A stretch of 64,000 bases of DNA, taken from assembly GCA_002077045.2 (NCBI GenBank), contig KZ111147.1, forward strand, positions 1,126,176 to 1,190,175, read 5' to 3'. A program made the translations under genes and the position numbers. Origin of the DNA: Rachicladosporium sp. CCFEE 5018. Lineage: Eukaryota > Ascomycota > Dothideomycetes > Cladosporiales > Cladosporiaceae. The notes below the pieces were generated by a model, which was not told where the DNA came from, made no database searches, and saw nothing but the letters and a program-made list of their open reading frames with translations. Positions 45,131 to 57,294 of this stretch are shown one piece after another. How positions within the stretch are numbered: position 1 is the stretch's first letter; each line of letters opens with the position of its first letter.

Positions 45131-45869
45131 CTAAACGATGGCGAGCTTGGTGGCCGCAATGTCAAGCGCATCCACATCTGGCGTCAACCTCGCGAAAGCC
45201 TTCTTCGACCCATCAGGCCTGTCAATAGTGTCAGTCACTACCCTTCCACCGTCGTTGCGTCTTCATTCTCAACATACCTGATGAGCTTATTGAGCTTCAC
45301 AACCTCAACCCCATACAACTTCCTCAACGCATCCTTAATCTGCCTCTTGTTCGCCTTCACATCCACGATAAACACCAACGTATTGTTCTCCTCAATCTTT
45401 TTCATCGCACTCTCCGTGTTCAACGGGTGCACAATGATCTTGCCGGCATCGAGTTTCGGCTGGCTGGGGATGGATTTGCGAGGGTAACGCGGTGTGCGCG
45501 AGAGCGTGAGGGTCTTGGGGCGGTGGAAGGAGGTGGAAGTGCGGACTTTTCGGACCTTGTGCGAGTTGACCTGTGGTGTGAAGACAGGCCGTCAGAATGA
45601 TGAACCCATGTATAGGGTGTCTGACACGCCTCAAGGGAGGGAATTTGGGAAGAAGCTTACACCGCGGAGGGTGGCTTTGGCAGCGGCGTTCGCTTTCGCG
45701 GACTGCTTGCCGGGCTTCTTCGCGCCTGGGAAGGGATGTTAGTATGCGTTTCTGATTGCTGGTGTTGGAGCGCATAGTCGCCAATGCTGCCAATGATGGA
45801 ACACCGCTACACTGGCTGACGACTCGCTGCGTGATTCGTACCCTTCTTGGTCTCTGGCTTTGGAGGCAT
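45131..45869 (-). CDS. RPL25: 60S ribosomal protein uL23 (Rpl25)
   Basis: Sits at the peptide exit tunnel, where it receives the signal recognition particle and other nascent-chain factors. Four exons, 45869-45842, 45725-45661, 45570-45278 and 45218-45131, giving 157 residues. The basic N-terminal arm (MPPKPETKKG, AKKPGKQSAKANAAAK) is followed by GVNSHKVRKVRTSTSF and the globular part (IIVHPLNTESAMKKIEE, VDVKANKRQIKDALRKLY, KLNKLIRPDGSKKAF), ending TKLAIV. All splice phases agree. Only copy A is in the window. Confidence 0.95.
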
Positions 45870-46140
45870 CTTTGCGGTATTTGACGTCGTTGAGTGTCGT
45901 ATTGCTCGTCACGGAGTCGCTGTCGATCGCAGTGTGGTCGCTTCGAAAAGTTCGAGGTGGAGTGCGATTTCCGGTTGTGACCGAACTTCACCCGTGCCAA
46001 GCCTCGAGCATTGGTGTGCCTGGCCACTTTACAGACATGCAACGGCGACTTGAGTGCGTGAGTGATTTAGATGAAATAGTGCTCGCCTGTCAGTGAAAAT
46101 TCCGCCATCTATGGATCACAGTTTGCTACGCTGCGCTGTG
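45870..46140. promoter_or_regulatory. RPL25 upstream region, cut by gap
   Basis: 271 bases upstream of the RPL25 start up to the end of contig A2. No gene is seen. A reading frame that starts near 46093 and enters contig B2 crosses the gap and is false. Confidence 0.5.
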
Positions 46141-46240
46141 NNNNNNNNNNNNNNNNNNNNNNNNNNNNNNNNNNNNNNNNNNNNNNNNNNNNNNNNNNNN
46201 NNNNNNNNNNNNNNNNNNNNNNNNNNNNNNNNNNNNNNNN
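46141..46240. other. Assembly gap, 100 N (A2/B2 join)
   Basis: A run of 100 N. The left side is RPL25 upstream DNA of homologue A; the right side is the inside of SAC3 exon 3 of homologue B. The join is false. Confidence 0.95.
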
Positions 46241-49200
46241 TTGAGGATCGGGTACAGACATGGTCACCTCACATCGTACAGCACCCGCGTGTGCGCAAGG
46301 CGCTTCGACTGTACGCTGCTGCGTGCAACACGAAGGACTTACAAGGGCCTCTCAAGCCAGGCTCTGCTCACGTTGTAGCACAACAGGACTGGCAGCGATT
46401 CTGGGCCCTGCTCCAGTCACCCAGGACTTCGTACCTCACGGCCTGCGTGGCGGAGATCTACTTCAACATGATCAGGTCAATGGCGCTGCAGGGCTTGCTA
46501 CGCTCGTCGAATCAGAGATCGCTGTCAGGCGAGTACACCGTCGATGAGATGATCTTCATCCTTGCATTGAACGATGTGGAGGAGCTGGAGACGTTTTGTG
46601 GAAGTTATGGCATCACGCTCACACCGGAGACCGGAGGCGAGCGTTACATTGACTTCTCGAGTCTAAAGGGAAGGCAGACACTACCAAATCCGGTCACCGC
46701 TCTGCCGAAGCAGATGAAGACAGCTTTAGTGGAGTCGAAGCGGTTTGGTCGGTCCTTTCCTGCTGTGATCGACGGAATGTCAGTGAAGGACGCTCAAGGC
46801 GCCGGCTTGCTGATTCAGGGGGAGGATGACATGATGGGAGATATCATTGATCACGGTACCGCGAACGCACGCGACGCTGAGGAGGCCGAGGGCGGCAACG
46901 CTGGCGATTCTCTCTTCATGCCGGAAACAGCGACACCTCAGACCAAGAGTGCGCCCCAAACACAAGGACTTCTCAATCAGAACGCGCCTTTCGGGAGCAC
47001 CAAACCCCCAGCTACAGGAGCACAATCCAGTTCCTTCAGCTTCGGTCAACCAGCCACCGTAACTCCGGGATTTGGCGCACCCTCGACCGGCAGCACTCTC
47101 TTTGCACCGAAAAGTACTAATAGCACATCGAGCGCTTCGAAGTTCAACTTCTTGGCACCCGCTGCGAAGGAGGAGACATCGGAATCAGCTCCAGCGCCAA
47201 AATCGAATGGCTTCAACTTCACTGCGGTGCTTGCCAACCCGGGTCCCGCTAAGCCTGCTGCGTTCGGCGGCTTCAGCTTTGCTTCGGGCGCGACGCCAGC
47301 TGCAGATCCAAAGCCATCAGGGTCAACGTTGTTTGCTAGCAACAATGGCGCGTCGACTCAGAGCCAGTCTGTCCCGTCGTTTTCGTTCGGACAATGGACC
47401 GCCAAGCCGTCCGGGCCCTTTGTCGAAGAAGGTGCGGACGACACCACGACCGCACCTTCCTCCGATCCTGATCCCGCCACGCCTTACCCCGCCACCTCGG
47501 GATTCTCCTTTTCACAACCTGCGATATCTTCACCATTCTCATTTGCAACCACGACACCGGACACTGGGCATAAACCACTACCAACATTCGACTTTGCAAC
47601 GCCTGCCGCCGCAAAGTCTGCCGCTCTCGTGCCGGCAGCCCCGGAGGTGTTCAGCAACACGCCTGACGCGACACCGAAGCCACGCGAATCTTCACTCACG
47701 GCTTCATCTGCACCGCGAGCTTTCGACTTCAAGCCAACACAATCGAAACCCTCGACTGACAAGCCACCCTTCCCATCTGCCGGCAGGCGCTCTTCTGGCT
47801 CGGACTTCAGCAACAAACCATCACACCCTAGTCCGCTGGCTCACTCGTTCACAGCGAACAGTGAGACCACAGCAAGTGAAGTGATACCGCCAACCCAGCA
47901 GGCCACCATCAAGGTCTCAGCACCTACACCACAGCAGCCGGTCACTCAACCATCAACACATCAACTAGTGAAAGCTAAAGCTGTACCCGACTTCGACTCA
48001 GTGCTGACAGCAGTCGCTAACGAGCTCACTCTTGCATGGTCTTATGGTTTTCTAGACCAATACACCAACTTCGTCGCAAGCAGAGTGATCACTGACGTGC
48101 AAGAGAAATTGCACCTCGAACGCATCACTGCAGAAGCTGATGAATTCAGGACCAAAGTACTGTCTTTCAGATACGGCAAGCTTTGGAGGGACATATGTCG
48201 ACATAATCGACTGAGGAGGCAAGGTAGAGACAAACGAAAGAGAGCGCAACAGAGACTGGCGGAGAGCAGAAGTCAGGCTTCTGAGACAGTAAGCTTGGCT
48301 GATACAGGATCAGTGACGGGGAGTAGATTAGGTACTAATCCGCAAAGTACAATGGGTACTAGTCAAAGCAGACAAGAGGTGGTCGACCGTATGTTCCAGT
48401 CTTCGGTACTGGGTCGGCGGTCATCCACAGCAGGGAATGGAATTGATGCAAGAGGTGGGAGCAAGCGACCAACATCATCACACGGACCAGGTGGCTCGAC
48501 AATGTCAAATTTCAGCGGCCACAAGCGACTTAAGAGCACAAGCCATGTCGATGGCAATGGTCGAGTAGCCAAGCCCGGTCTCACGCCGCGTTCAGACCCG
48601 CAGCAAGCCGCATTCCTGGCTTCGCTGTCCGGGCCACCGCCTGCAGTAAGCACCACGCGCACAAATTACTTCCGCCTCAAGGCAGCTGGCTACTCGATCG
48701 CGCCCGGTGCGGCCAAGGTAACGCCTGCACTCAAGAGGACATATGGCCAGATGTCGCAGTCCCCCCTGGCGCCCACAAACAAAGCGCCCTCTGCTCTTGG
48801 GTCGATACAGAGTACACCTGGTAGTGCAGAGCGATCTCTAATCAGGCGCCCGTCCACAGGCAGCGGCAAGTCCGCCAAGATCAACGAGGAAGACGAAGCT
48901 TTGTTCGCGCATCTGAAGGCTGCGCGAGAGCGTCTGAACGACAGCGCGCCAAAGCCAAGCGATACTGCCGATCCGCCGGCTTCGCTCGGCAATAGCCACG
49001 GGTCTCTGACACGGTACGAATCGCCATCACTGGTCAAAGCACGTGCCGATGCTCGCCTCAAGCTGTCGCAGTCTGCATCGACTTCCGAAATTCCTGCGTA
49101 TCGTCTCCGCGAAAGCAAGTTCGTACCTCGCGAGCAGTATGGCAAAGCCTTCGATCGATCGAAGGAGCTACGTGAGTCGAGGTCTCGAGAGGGCAGTCGG

Positions 49201-50301
49201 CCGCAATCGATCGCGCCATCGCCATATGGTGTGTCTGCCAACAATACTTCAACTGATCAAACAAGCCGAGCCAACGCCTACCATGCAACACCATCGAGAC
49301 TTCCAACGTCCGGTGATCGTGGCAGCTCACTCGGCGTTGCGATTGGATATCCCGCCAAAGCACTTGAGCTGCCAAACAGTTTTCGTGACAATAAGCCCTC
49401 GACCATGAAGCAAAGCTACGCACGGCCGACACTACCGTCGTACGTTCCTCCTGCGAGTAAGTCGCAGACTCACGCGGGTATGTCGGCTACCAAGCCCGCG
49501 CTTTCGGCGGACGAGTCCTCTCACAGTGCTGTCGCGCCTGCGATTGAGCAATGGCGTTCTCAGCTCGACTTCAACACAGCCTTGCCGACCAGTCAGACGT
49601 TCCCCGACAACGAGTCGATGGCCAGCCAAGTCCTTGACCTCGACAACGGATACGGTAGCTTCGAGCCGAGCTTCGCCAAAGTCGGATACGAGGACCAGAC
49701 TATCCAGCCATCCCAGATCGGCAACAGTCTCTCAGCTTCCTTCGGTCCTGTCAACGGTTACACTCAGCCTGATGACTCGTACAAGATACAATTCGCCCAG
49801 AGCAATGGGCATAAGAGCGAGCACTCATTTGTCAATACGCAGCATGACGATGAGGACGAAGGGTACTCTCAGCATCCAGCTGATGAGTTGGCTCATTCGT
49901 ACGGCCACGCCAACCCTTTTGCACTGCTTGCCAATGGAGACGACGAGGACGAAGAGGAGAGCGGTGATGATCCGGACCGCATTCAGTCCAGCGCCGTTCC
50001 CGGCAGCTACCAGTACACCCAGCAGCAGCCCCAGTACTTCGATGACGACGAGCCTGGTGACACCGAGGACGACGAGGGCGACATCGAAGACGAGGGCGAA
50101 GACGAGGAGCGCGAGGAGTATGATGGCTCTGACGAGGAGGGTGACTCTGGTGATGACGAGTCTGGAGAGGACGATGGGGGGCAGTATGCGCAGTACGATC
50201 CGAGGCTCGCGCGCAGGCAGATGCCGCCGCCAGCCCAGCCGGATAGTGTTCTGAAGGCTGTTGGGCACACGGAGAGTGACGCGATTGAGCTCAGCGACTA
50301 G
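46241..50301 (+). CDS. SAC3: SAC3 mRNA export factor, 3' part, copy B
   Basis: Continues exon 3 of the gene begun at 21128; the first full codon is GAG at 46243. It carries the C-terminal half of the SAC3/GANP domain, the Phe-Gly repeats, the helical CID-like region and the acidic tail. It is 1-2 % different from copy A up to about 49220, then about one base in five differs over the next about 280 bases, followed by a moderately diverged tail. One extra Glu (KEETSES against KETSEP) is present. The frame is intact to the stop. Confidence 0.9.
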
Positions 50302-50572
50302 ACAATGTCACAGAGCTTCGGTGTCGTAGCATTAGGTTACCCAATAGAGGATGCAAGTGGCTCGTCCAATGCAGCGTCTATTTCCTCCGCAATCACTTGT
50401 CTCGATGAAGGTGAGCGTCCCGTGCAGCGTCTCGATGGAGTTTTAGCAAGGTATAGTCCACAATCTGAAGATAGCGTGTGGATCTCTCAGCAGACTCACA
50501 CACCTGTGCCGGATATACAGAGCCCGTGAGAACTGCGTAAGCGAGTGCTGAATCGTCAAGAATGGGTCAGTA

Positions 50573-51186
50573 TCATGTACTTTTACTATCTACACTACTT
50601 TCTACAATCGCCTTCCCATCCCTCGGATCACTTCGCTCAGCCGCAGCTTTGCCCAGATACTCCGCTTCGTAGCGTCGCCAGACTTCGGCATCTCTGGCGA
50701 CTTTCTTCCGGTTTCGCACAAGCACTTCGTGGCTGCGGAGTCGGCGGTCGGCTTCGATCATGCTGCCGGCTGTCATACCGGACATTTGGAGGAAGCTGAG
50801 ATGGCGTCAGATCATTATCTTGCCGTGTATCTTGAAGGGCTATTGTAGGAACTGCGTGAATGCAGTACTCCCTGGCCTGATAGCTCGAGACAGGTGAAAC
50901 CTACACCTTGAATTGAAATGTGAGACCGCGATAGAGTGGACTAAAAGTGTAGCCGGCCAAACCAGCGGCCGCGGAAAAGATGCCCCACTGTACGTATTGT
51001 CAGCTATGTCTTCGTATCGTACGTTGCTCGTTGATCTCGAGCTTTCTGGCATCCCCGATCACACATTGGATCCTTGGGGACGATGATACGTACTTTTGCG
51101 GCGCCCACTACCGCTCCACGAGCTGCTACCCAGCCGGCATTGTTGATCTCCTCGTCATGAGAGAGGCTGCCGTGGACTCTTGGCAT
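50573..51186 (-). CDS. Conserved fungal 132-residue one-helix membrane protein, copy B
   Basis: Homeologue of 29977-30591 with the same three exons, 51186-51094, 50987-50905 and 50795-50573, and the same length. Few residue changes (SLSHDEE for SLSPDEE, SSVDSKST for SSVESKST). Conservation of all splice sites and frame in both copies supports a real gene. Confidence 0.75.
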
Positions 51187-51356
51187 GCCGCATGGAAATA
51201 GCAAAGAATGTACATGTACTCTTCTCAAAGTACAATTCGATGATGGAAGTAGCTCATGCATTACCACATATGGTCTAGCGCGACTGTCGGCGGAACTTCC
51301 GCTTCTGCACGCGTCCTCTGACGTTCGACGCGCTACGACAACACGGCACACTGTAT

Positions 51357-52439
51357 ATGCTATTCAAAGTAAATATAGACCAACTCGACGAGACAGCGCT
51401 GCTCGAACGATTTGGCCGCCGGCCACAACGCATCATCAATGGCATGATCAAGGTCGATTCAGCCTCCAGCCCAAGCATTCGCAAGCGCGCACACAACGCG
51501 GCGAGCAATCTTGGGGCGCTTGAGCTTCTCCCACCGGAGCTACTACAAAATACCTTCGCGACTCTCGATATCGCTTCCCTGCTCAGCGTCTGTCAGACTT
51601 GCTCTCGCGGTGAAGTCGTGGTCCAAACGGTTCCGGAGTACATAGCACTGATCAAGCATGCACCGAAAGCACTGGTTGCACTTGGCAAGACTGGACTTTT
51701 GACAACGCACTCTGCATTTGCACTTAGCAGTGCGCTCTATGCGCAGCACTGCGTTTCTTCCGGCGCTTTTGGCGCCTTCCTCCATCTGTTGGACTGCGTG
51801 CGATGCTGCAATCAGTGTTCATACAGGAATTGAAGTCTCTGGGCTGTGCCACTCAATTCTGCGAAGGACGCATTTCTACTCCCCGTACAGGTGCTACGCC
51901 GCCTTCCTGTGATGCACAGTCTTCCTGGCGACTACATGGTAGGCCACGGTAAACAGCACAAGGCACGCTACCGTCTTATCAGCATTGGCGCAGCTAAGAG
52001 GCTCGCCGTGGGCGCGGGCATTACCGAAGCCCAGATGTCAGATGATCTGAATACCCGTCAAATGGAGGGACAATTGGGAACTCAATACTGGCAGCTTCAC
52101 TACATGCAGACAGCGCCGCTGAGCTCCACAACAGTCGCGGAGATGCAGCGTCGTCCTCAGGGGCCAAACACAGGCAACGACAAATATTGCGGGACTGCCT
52201 CGGTTTCCTTTCCCTCTCTGTCTGAGGCTGGCGAGCAGGATTGGGGGACCTGGTGCCGCGGCTGTGCCGACAATTTTCGAATTTGCCATAAGCTGCCCCC
52301 TAACTCAGGAATCCATTCCATGGCCGTACTCGAACAGAGACTGATCGCAGCACAAGATCGTGCATACAGCAACTCCGGCTTCCGGAAATATGCTCTAGTC
52401 TGCGTTGGTGCACAACGGCTCTATAAGCTGCAATCGTGA
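51357..52439 (+). pseudogene. F-box protein gene with one in-frame TGA, copy B
   Basis: The same F-box frame as 30756-31844, better preserved: a single TGA at 51831-51833 splits 158 upstream codons from 202 downstream codons that stay in frame to 52439. Downstream reads SAKDAFLLPVQVLRRLP, then a Cys/Trp-rich C-terminus. The TGA probably replaced CGA (Arg). It could be a true pseudogene, a truncated but working F-box, or a read-through gene; the first is most likely because copy A has gained more stops. Confidence 0.65.
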
Positions 52440-52994
52440 ACGCTCGAACATTAAGTACGCTGATGTTTGGAAGGCGCTTCTTACACTATCGGATCCATCG
52501 CTGATTTCGTTCCGCTGACGATGTGTTGTCAAGAGAAAACATAGCCATTCCAACAAAAAGTTTCAAGCGACTTGTATCTCTCGATAAAGCTCCCAACAGA
52601 GGTCCCATTCTTTCGGTGCAGTCGACGGACGGATAGGCAAGTAGGTCGTTTCATCGAGGCGTTCAGGCTACTGGCACAGCCTAGGGCACTCGATCGATGT
52701 ATCGCTGCTGTGAGCAAACAGACTAGTACTCAACTTCACTCTGCAAAGCAACAAGTCAATTAACTTGCCGCAGGGTTGCAGGAAAGATCGGGCAGGCAAG
52801 CGTCGCCCAAGCAGGGGCGCTCATGACGTCCATGTTGGAGCTCAGCAACTCGCGCCACTGCAACGCCCCTGCCTGTTCTTCTCCAGATCTTAGCTGTAGT
52901 TTGAGAGTGTGTGACCCATGCTCCGGGCACTGAGACAGCTTGATCGCTCCTTACCCAAAGCACTCGGCTCGAGACAGAGTCCCGGCCGGACTCG
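52440..52994. other. Intergenic region with no visible gene, copy B
   Basis: Partner of 31845-32397; no conserved reading frame seen. Confidence 0.5.
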
Positions 52995-53335
52995 TTGATC
53001 GAGGAGCAGCACAAGCACGGCTCTCCCCATCGTCGACTTGCGCCGCGCTCCCTGTATCAACGAACAAAACAAGGCAGGGTGACTGGCAGCCTACTGGAGA
53101 AAGTCAAATTGCGACCTAGAGGGCTAGCAGACCTGGAAGCGTGCGAAGCGATGCTACATCGGCTGCACAGCGAAGTGGGAATGGCGCATGGTGATGCCTA
53201 CCGGCGTTTTTCGTCATTGACGATGCTGCAGGTGAGGTGATGTACATTCATTTCGAGACGGCGCAGGATTCAGCAAAAGAACCGAACGCTCTGCAGTATG
53301 AACTCCTGTGGCAGCCGGGAGAGTTGTAAGTGGGC
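52995..53335 (+). pseudogene. Remnant of APH/protein-kinase-like gene, copy B
   Basis: Partner of 32398-32790. Keeps LLEKV and LHRLHSEVGMAHGDAYR, then shifts frame near 53202-53211 to FVIDDAAGEVMYIHFETAQD and meets a stop soon after (near 53328). The frame slip and the His in place of the metal-binding Asp are shared with copy A. Confidence 0.6.
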
Positions 53336-53695
53336 GTGGTTGTGATGATAACAGCCCGACGTTGCTACATATAGCTTCACTTACTGCCTGTAATATAAGA
53401 GCTTGACACACCATACACATGTGCTGTGTTCGCAAAACCTATTTACGCAAGGTGAATCTTGGTCACGTCCACCTGGCTGCGCTGTACCGTTAAAATGAGT
53501 CACAGGACCAGGGAAGTACCGTTGATGTAGTGGCACCAAATCCGAACAGCTTGTCGATAGAAGCAAAAGACCGTTCCACAGGGAGTGACCTCGTCCATCA
53601 GACAGATCGTCAACATAACGCCAACCCTAACCCTTGAAACCGCCCTCTCTCCCTCCACTTGATTGCCAGGCCGTATCCTTCCAATACACACAACA
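53336..53695 (+). promoter_or_regulatory. LIN1 promoter with telobox, copy B
   Basis: Partner of the copy A promoter. AACCCTAACCC is at 53623-53633, 63 bases before the ATG, unchanged although nearby bases differ. Confidence 0.45.
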
Positions 53696-55045
53696 ATGGC
53701 GTCGTCCCGCCCCAAGCGCCCCGCCGATCCCCTCAGCCGCGCCCCCGACCCTCCCTCAAAGAAACCCCGCTTCGACGCCCGCAACCCCAGTACACTCGCC
53801 GCCGATGCCCCAGAAGAGGACCTGATCCTCGATGCCGACGTAATCGGCAAGCCCGGCCTTCAAACAAAGCGCAACGCAGTCCGCATAGAGGGCTACGAAA
53901 GCGACTCAGACAACGACAATTTCGACGCACGAGCCGCAGAGCGAGAGAGAGCCACTGGGAAGGGCAAGAAGGGCAAGAGTCAGGATGAGGAGGAGGCGGA
54001 TATGTTCGCTGATCTGGAGGAGGAGGTTGAGGGAGGTGATGGAGACGAGGATGAGGAGTTAGCTGGGGAGGGAAAGAAGAGTAAGAAGGGCGTGAGGTTT
54101 CTGGAACCAGGAGAGGTTGAGGGCGAGGTGGGGGAGAGTAAGGCTGGAGGGCATGTTTCTGCGGATCTTTTGCTGGGGAAGGGCAAGGGGAGACGGAGAG
54201 AAGGCAGCGAGGCGGAGAGCGAGAGTTCGTCTGGGGATGAGGAGGAGCGGGACTTGCTGCCTGAGGAGATGGAGGAGGATGTTGCGTTGGAGGTTGGGGC
54301 AGGAGGGAAGAAGAAGCATGCTCCACGATTGGACGCTTTCAATTTGAGAGATGAAGAGGAGGAGGGACGGTTCGATGAGAGTGGGAACTTTGTTAGGAAG
54401 GCTATGGATCCGGATGCTGTCAATGATAGTTGGCTAGATGGGCTGAGTAAGAAGGATATGAAGAAGGCGAGGGAGGCACAGGAGAAGCGGGACGAGGTGC
54501 GGCGGCAGAAGGCTGTCGATGACGATGCGGTATTGAGCAGTGATTCGCTGAGTGTCTTGTTGTCGCATCTTGAGACTGGCGAGACACCGCTGGAGGCTTT
54601 GCAAAGGCTTGGGAAGGGCAGAGCGAAGGTGCCGAAGTGGAAGCAGAAACGGCAACGCAATGGTATGGACGTCGACGACGAGAATGGCGATGCAGATCCT
54701 GCTGAGACTGCAAGACGGAAAGCAGTCGACGACATCACGGGCGCAGCGGACGCTTTGTACGGCCGCGAGCAGCACCAGATCTACGACACCGAGAGGGAGA
54801 AGCTTATGCGTCAGTACACTCGTGAAACGGGTGAGGATTGGCAGATGCCCAAAGCGAAATTAACAGCAAGTGGATGCGAAGAGTGGGAGTATCGTTGGAG
54901 TGATGCGAGGGATGGAGGCGAGAGTCATGGGCCCTACGATCCTGCCACTATGCAATCCTGGAACGCTGCCGGGTACTTTGGCGATGGTGTCGAGTTCCGC
55001 AGGATTGGCGAGCGAGATTGGAGCCGTCTGCTGGATCTTGGCTAA
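53696..55045 (+). CDS. LIN1: LIN1 / CD2BP2-like U5 snRNP protein with GYF domain, copy B
   Basis: Homeologue of 33110-34459: single exon, 449 residues, starting MASSRPKRP. The GYF core (HGPYDPATMQSWNAAGYF) is unchanged. The most different stretch lies just before it (MPKAKLTASGCEEWEY against MPQLKSTASGDEEWEY). Confidence 0.9.
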   Translation: MASSRPKRPADPLSRAPDPPSKKPRFDARNPSTLAADAPEEDLILDADVIGKPGLQTKRNAVRIEGYESDSDNDNFDARAAERERATGKGKKGKSQDEEEADMFADLEEEVEGGDGDEDEELAGEGKKSKKGVRFLEPGEVEGEVGESKAGGHVSADLLLGKGKGRRREGSEAESESSSGDEEERDLLPEEMEEDVALEVGAGGKKKHAPRLDAFNLRDEEEEGRFDESGNFVRKAMDPDAVNDSWLDGLSKKDMKKAREAQEKRDEVRRQKAVDDDAVLSSDSLSVLLSHLETGETPLEALQRLGKGRAKVPKWKQKRQRNGMDVDDENGDADPAETARRKAVDDITGAADALYGREQHQIYDTEREKLMRQYTRETGEDWQMPKAKLTASGCEEWEYRWSDARDGGESHGPYDPATMQSWNAAGYFGDGVEFRRIGERDWSRLLDLG

Positions 55046-56020
55046 AGCAGGCATACAAGAATACGGTCCTGACGAATGCAATGTAAAACCTCCATTTACG
55101 CATCGCTCCACCGAAACTATGAATGTTCCATGCATCCATAGCTGACATCGACGGTAGCAGGCCCAGGTTGTAGCCCTGACAAGAGACTGCAACGATGCTG
55201 TTGCTTCTCACCTCCATTAGATGCGACCTCTTGTGACCATAGTGGCATAATGTAGGGCTGTCGCAGCTGGCGTGCTTGGAGCATTGCTCCGTACTTTGCT
55301 TTCACATCGTCGTGGCGGCATGTTTGATGTCCTCGCCGCACGTGATCTTCGGACTTAGCTCTGCTGCGCTTGTGTATGCGATGACTCCACGTTTGGTCGC
55401 ACTCAATACCATCTTACTCAACGTGTCCGATACGATACATCGAACACACATCCGGTGCATCGTAAGACATGACTAAAGAGGTGAAGTCCTCGACGCATGC
55501 ACTCAGGCACACGCCAAGTTGCACTGTGCCTGGCGCGACCCAAACGCGTGCTGCCGCCTCCGCCACAGGTCCGAGCGCGACCCACCAATCGTCACTGCTG
55601 CAGCCATGACCTCGAAGTGAACTGCTGACTACAGTGCAGACTACTTGACTTCATCTTCGTACACTCGCTCATAGACTGGTAACACAGACTGACTGCCAAC
55701 GATAATCAAAGCTTACAGTCCTGCCTTCACCAATCCGGTACATTCCAGCCAAGCCGATTACCTAAAGCGGCCTCGGCTTCACCACCGATAGCGATTACGC
55801 GTGCGGGAAGGTCTCAAGGACCCAGTGACTTCAGTCATACCTTCGCTTTCACGCTTTTGCATGTGACTTATCTTCGACACAACTAATAAACCTTCTCCAT
55901 CTCCGACTTCACCTCACCGCTTGCAACACCGGATCCCCAACACCCCCACCCATCCGCCTCCTCCAGCACTCCGCCTCTCACACTCACTGCCATACTACCT
56001 ATCCTCCATCCACCGCAATC
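55046..56020. other. Intergenic region upstream of CDC34, copy B
   Basis: Partner of 34460-35434, equal in length (975 bases) and very similar. No gene recognised. Confidence 0.55.
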
Positions 56021-56692
56021 ATGGCGGAGAAGATTCTCATGAACGAGTATAAGGACCTCAGCAAAGAGACATGGACCAACATCTCCCTCATCAACGATAA
56101 CATCCTCGACTGGTCCGTGGCACTCATCGTTCTCAACCCTGACTCCCTCTACTACGGCGGCTACTTCAAGGCTCGCATCACGTTCCCCTCAAACTACCCG
56201 TTCGCCCCGCCAGACTTCAAGTTCGTGCGACCACTATGGCACCCGAATATCTACCCTGACGGACGCCTATGCATCTCCATCCTTCACCAGCCGGGAGATG
56301 ACGCTATGAGCGGCGAGAGTGCAGGGGAGCGTTGGAGTCCGGTGCAGAGAGTTGAGAGCGTGTTGATTAGCATCCTGAGTCTACTGGATGACGCGGAGGT
56401 CAGCTCACCGGCCAACGTGGATGCCGGAGTGATGTTGAGGCTGGATCCGAAGGCGTACAAGGAGAGGGTCAAGCAGGACCGGGAGAAGAGTAAGGAGGAC
56501 ATTCCGGCGGACTTCGAGATGCCGACGCACGAAAGTGCTTTCAAGAAGGAGGAGCCGGTTGCGGACACCTTCAGCTGGTCGGATAGTGAGGGTGGAGATG
56601 AGTTTGGGAGCGATGTGGACGAGGAGATGTTTGATGATGACGACGAGGATGGGGAGGCAGGGAGTGGGGCGGACAGTGATGAGGATGCTTGA
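56021..56692 (+). CDS. CDC34: Ubiquitin-conjugating enzyme E2 of the Cdc34 class, copy B
   Basis: Homeologue of 35435-36106, 223 residues, with a single residue change that I can see (ADFEMP for AGFEMP). HPN, Cys84, the acidic insert and the acidic tail are all present, so strong constraint acts on both copies. Confidence 0.95.
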   Translation: MAEKILMNEYKDLSKETWTNISLINDNILDWSVALIVLNPDSLYYGGYFKARITFPSNYPFAPPDFKFVRPLWHPNIYPDGRLCISILHQPGDDAMSGESAGERWSPVQRVESVLISILSLLDDAEVSSPANVDAGVMLRLDPKAYKERVKQDREKSKEDIPADFEMPTHESAFKKEEPVADTFSWSDSEGGDEFGSDVDEEMFDDDDEDGEAGSGADSDEDA

Positions 56693-57294
56693 GGGATGTT
56701 GTCGGTATGGTGGCACCACTGGAAGTGGTCTTGTTGTGGCGGTGATGGACTCGGACGACGACATGGGGACGACATATGAGAAGTACGACATTGCTTGCTT
56801 GCTTTCAGCGTGGAGTCCTGGTACAGGACGCGGGCATTGGGTGGCCTATAGGTGGCACACTTGGAGGCGTTCTGCTGGGACTTGGCCATTCGAGCAGTCT
56901 TACTGTTCGCTCCTTTCGAATACATACAGCACGCTCAATCACATGAAGCTCGAAACTTCCTATCACATCGTGTAGATTCATATGCAAGACAAACAAGCGT
57001 CGCTATGTGTCACCTCGTATCGTATTGTTGACGCCCTGCCATCGGTCGCCATGCCTCAAAGAATCGGCTATATGCCATACAGACAGAGACCATCACCGCA
57101 ATGCATCCGCTAAGCGTCGGCCAACCTGCCTGACTCGAACCCTCGGGCACTGACTTCATCCTCGGCTCCTGGGGTATCGACGTGGAGTACGGCTAACATC
57201 AAGATGCTGGCCTCGATGATGGTAAGACCGTTCTTTGTAGACACATACCGGTAGGAAGTCCAATAAAGTTCTCAAAACCGTCGACAGATCCATC
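56693..57294. other. CDC34-acyl-CoA dehydrogenase intergenic region, copy B
   Basis: 602 bases with no gene. Much changed from copy A near the CDC34 stop, while the segment with the CCTCGG pair is kept. Confidence 0.55.
57141..57165 (+). promoter_or_regulatory. Two CCTCGG fatty-acid response words, copy B
   Basis: CCTCGG at 57141-57146 and 57160-57165, the same spacing as in copy A and 130-154 bases before the ATG. FarA/FarB binding is inferred from Aspergillus. Confidence 0.55.

Larger units (their letters stand above)
21821..46140. other. Contig A2 (homologue A, second part)
   Basis: Ungapped 24.3 kb block, the longest in the window. It opens with 1167 bases that repeat the end of contig A1, then carries ADE12 through RPL25. 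Bases 25648-43430 pair with contig B2 at an offset of about 20570-20600. Confidence 0.9.

Noticed and set aside
46093..46240. An N-terminal extension of SAC3 copy B across the third gap
   Set aside because: The codons before the gap are RPL25 upstream DNA of homologue A, unrelated to SAC3.
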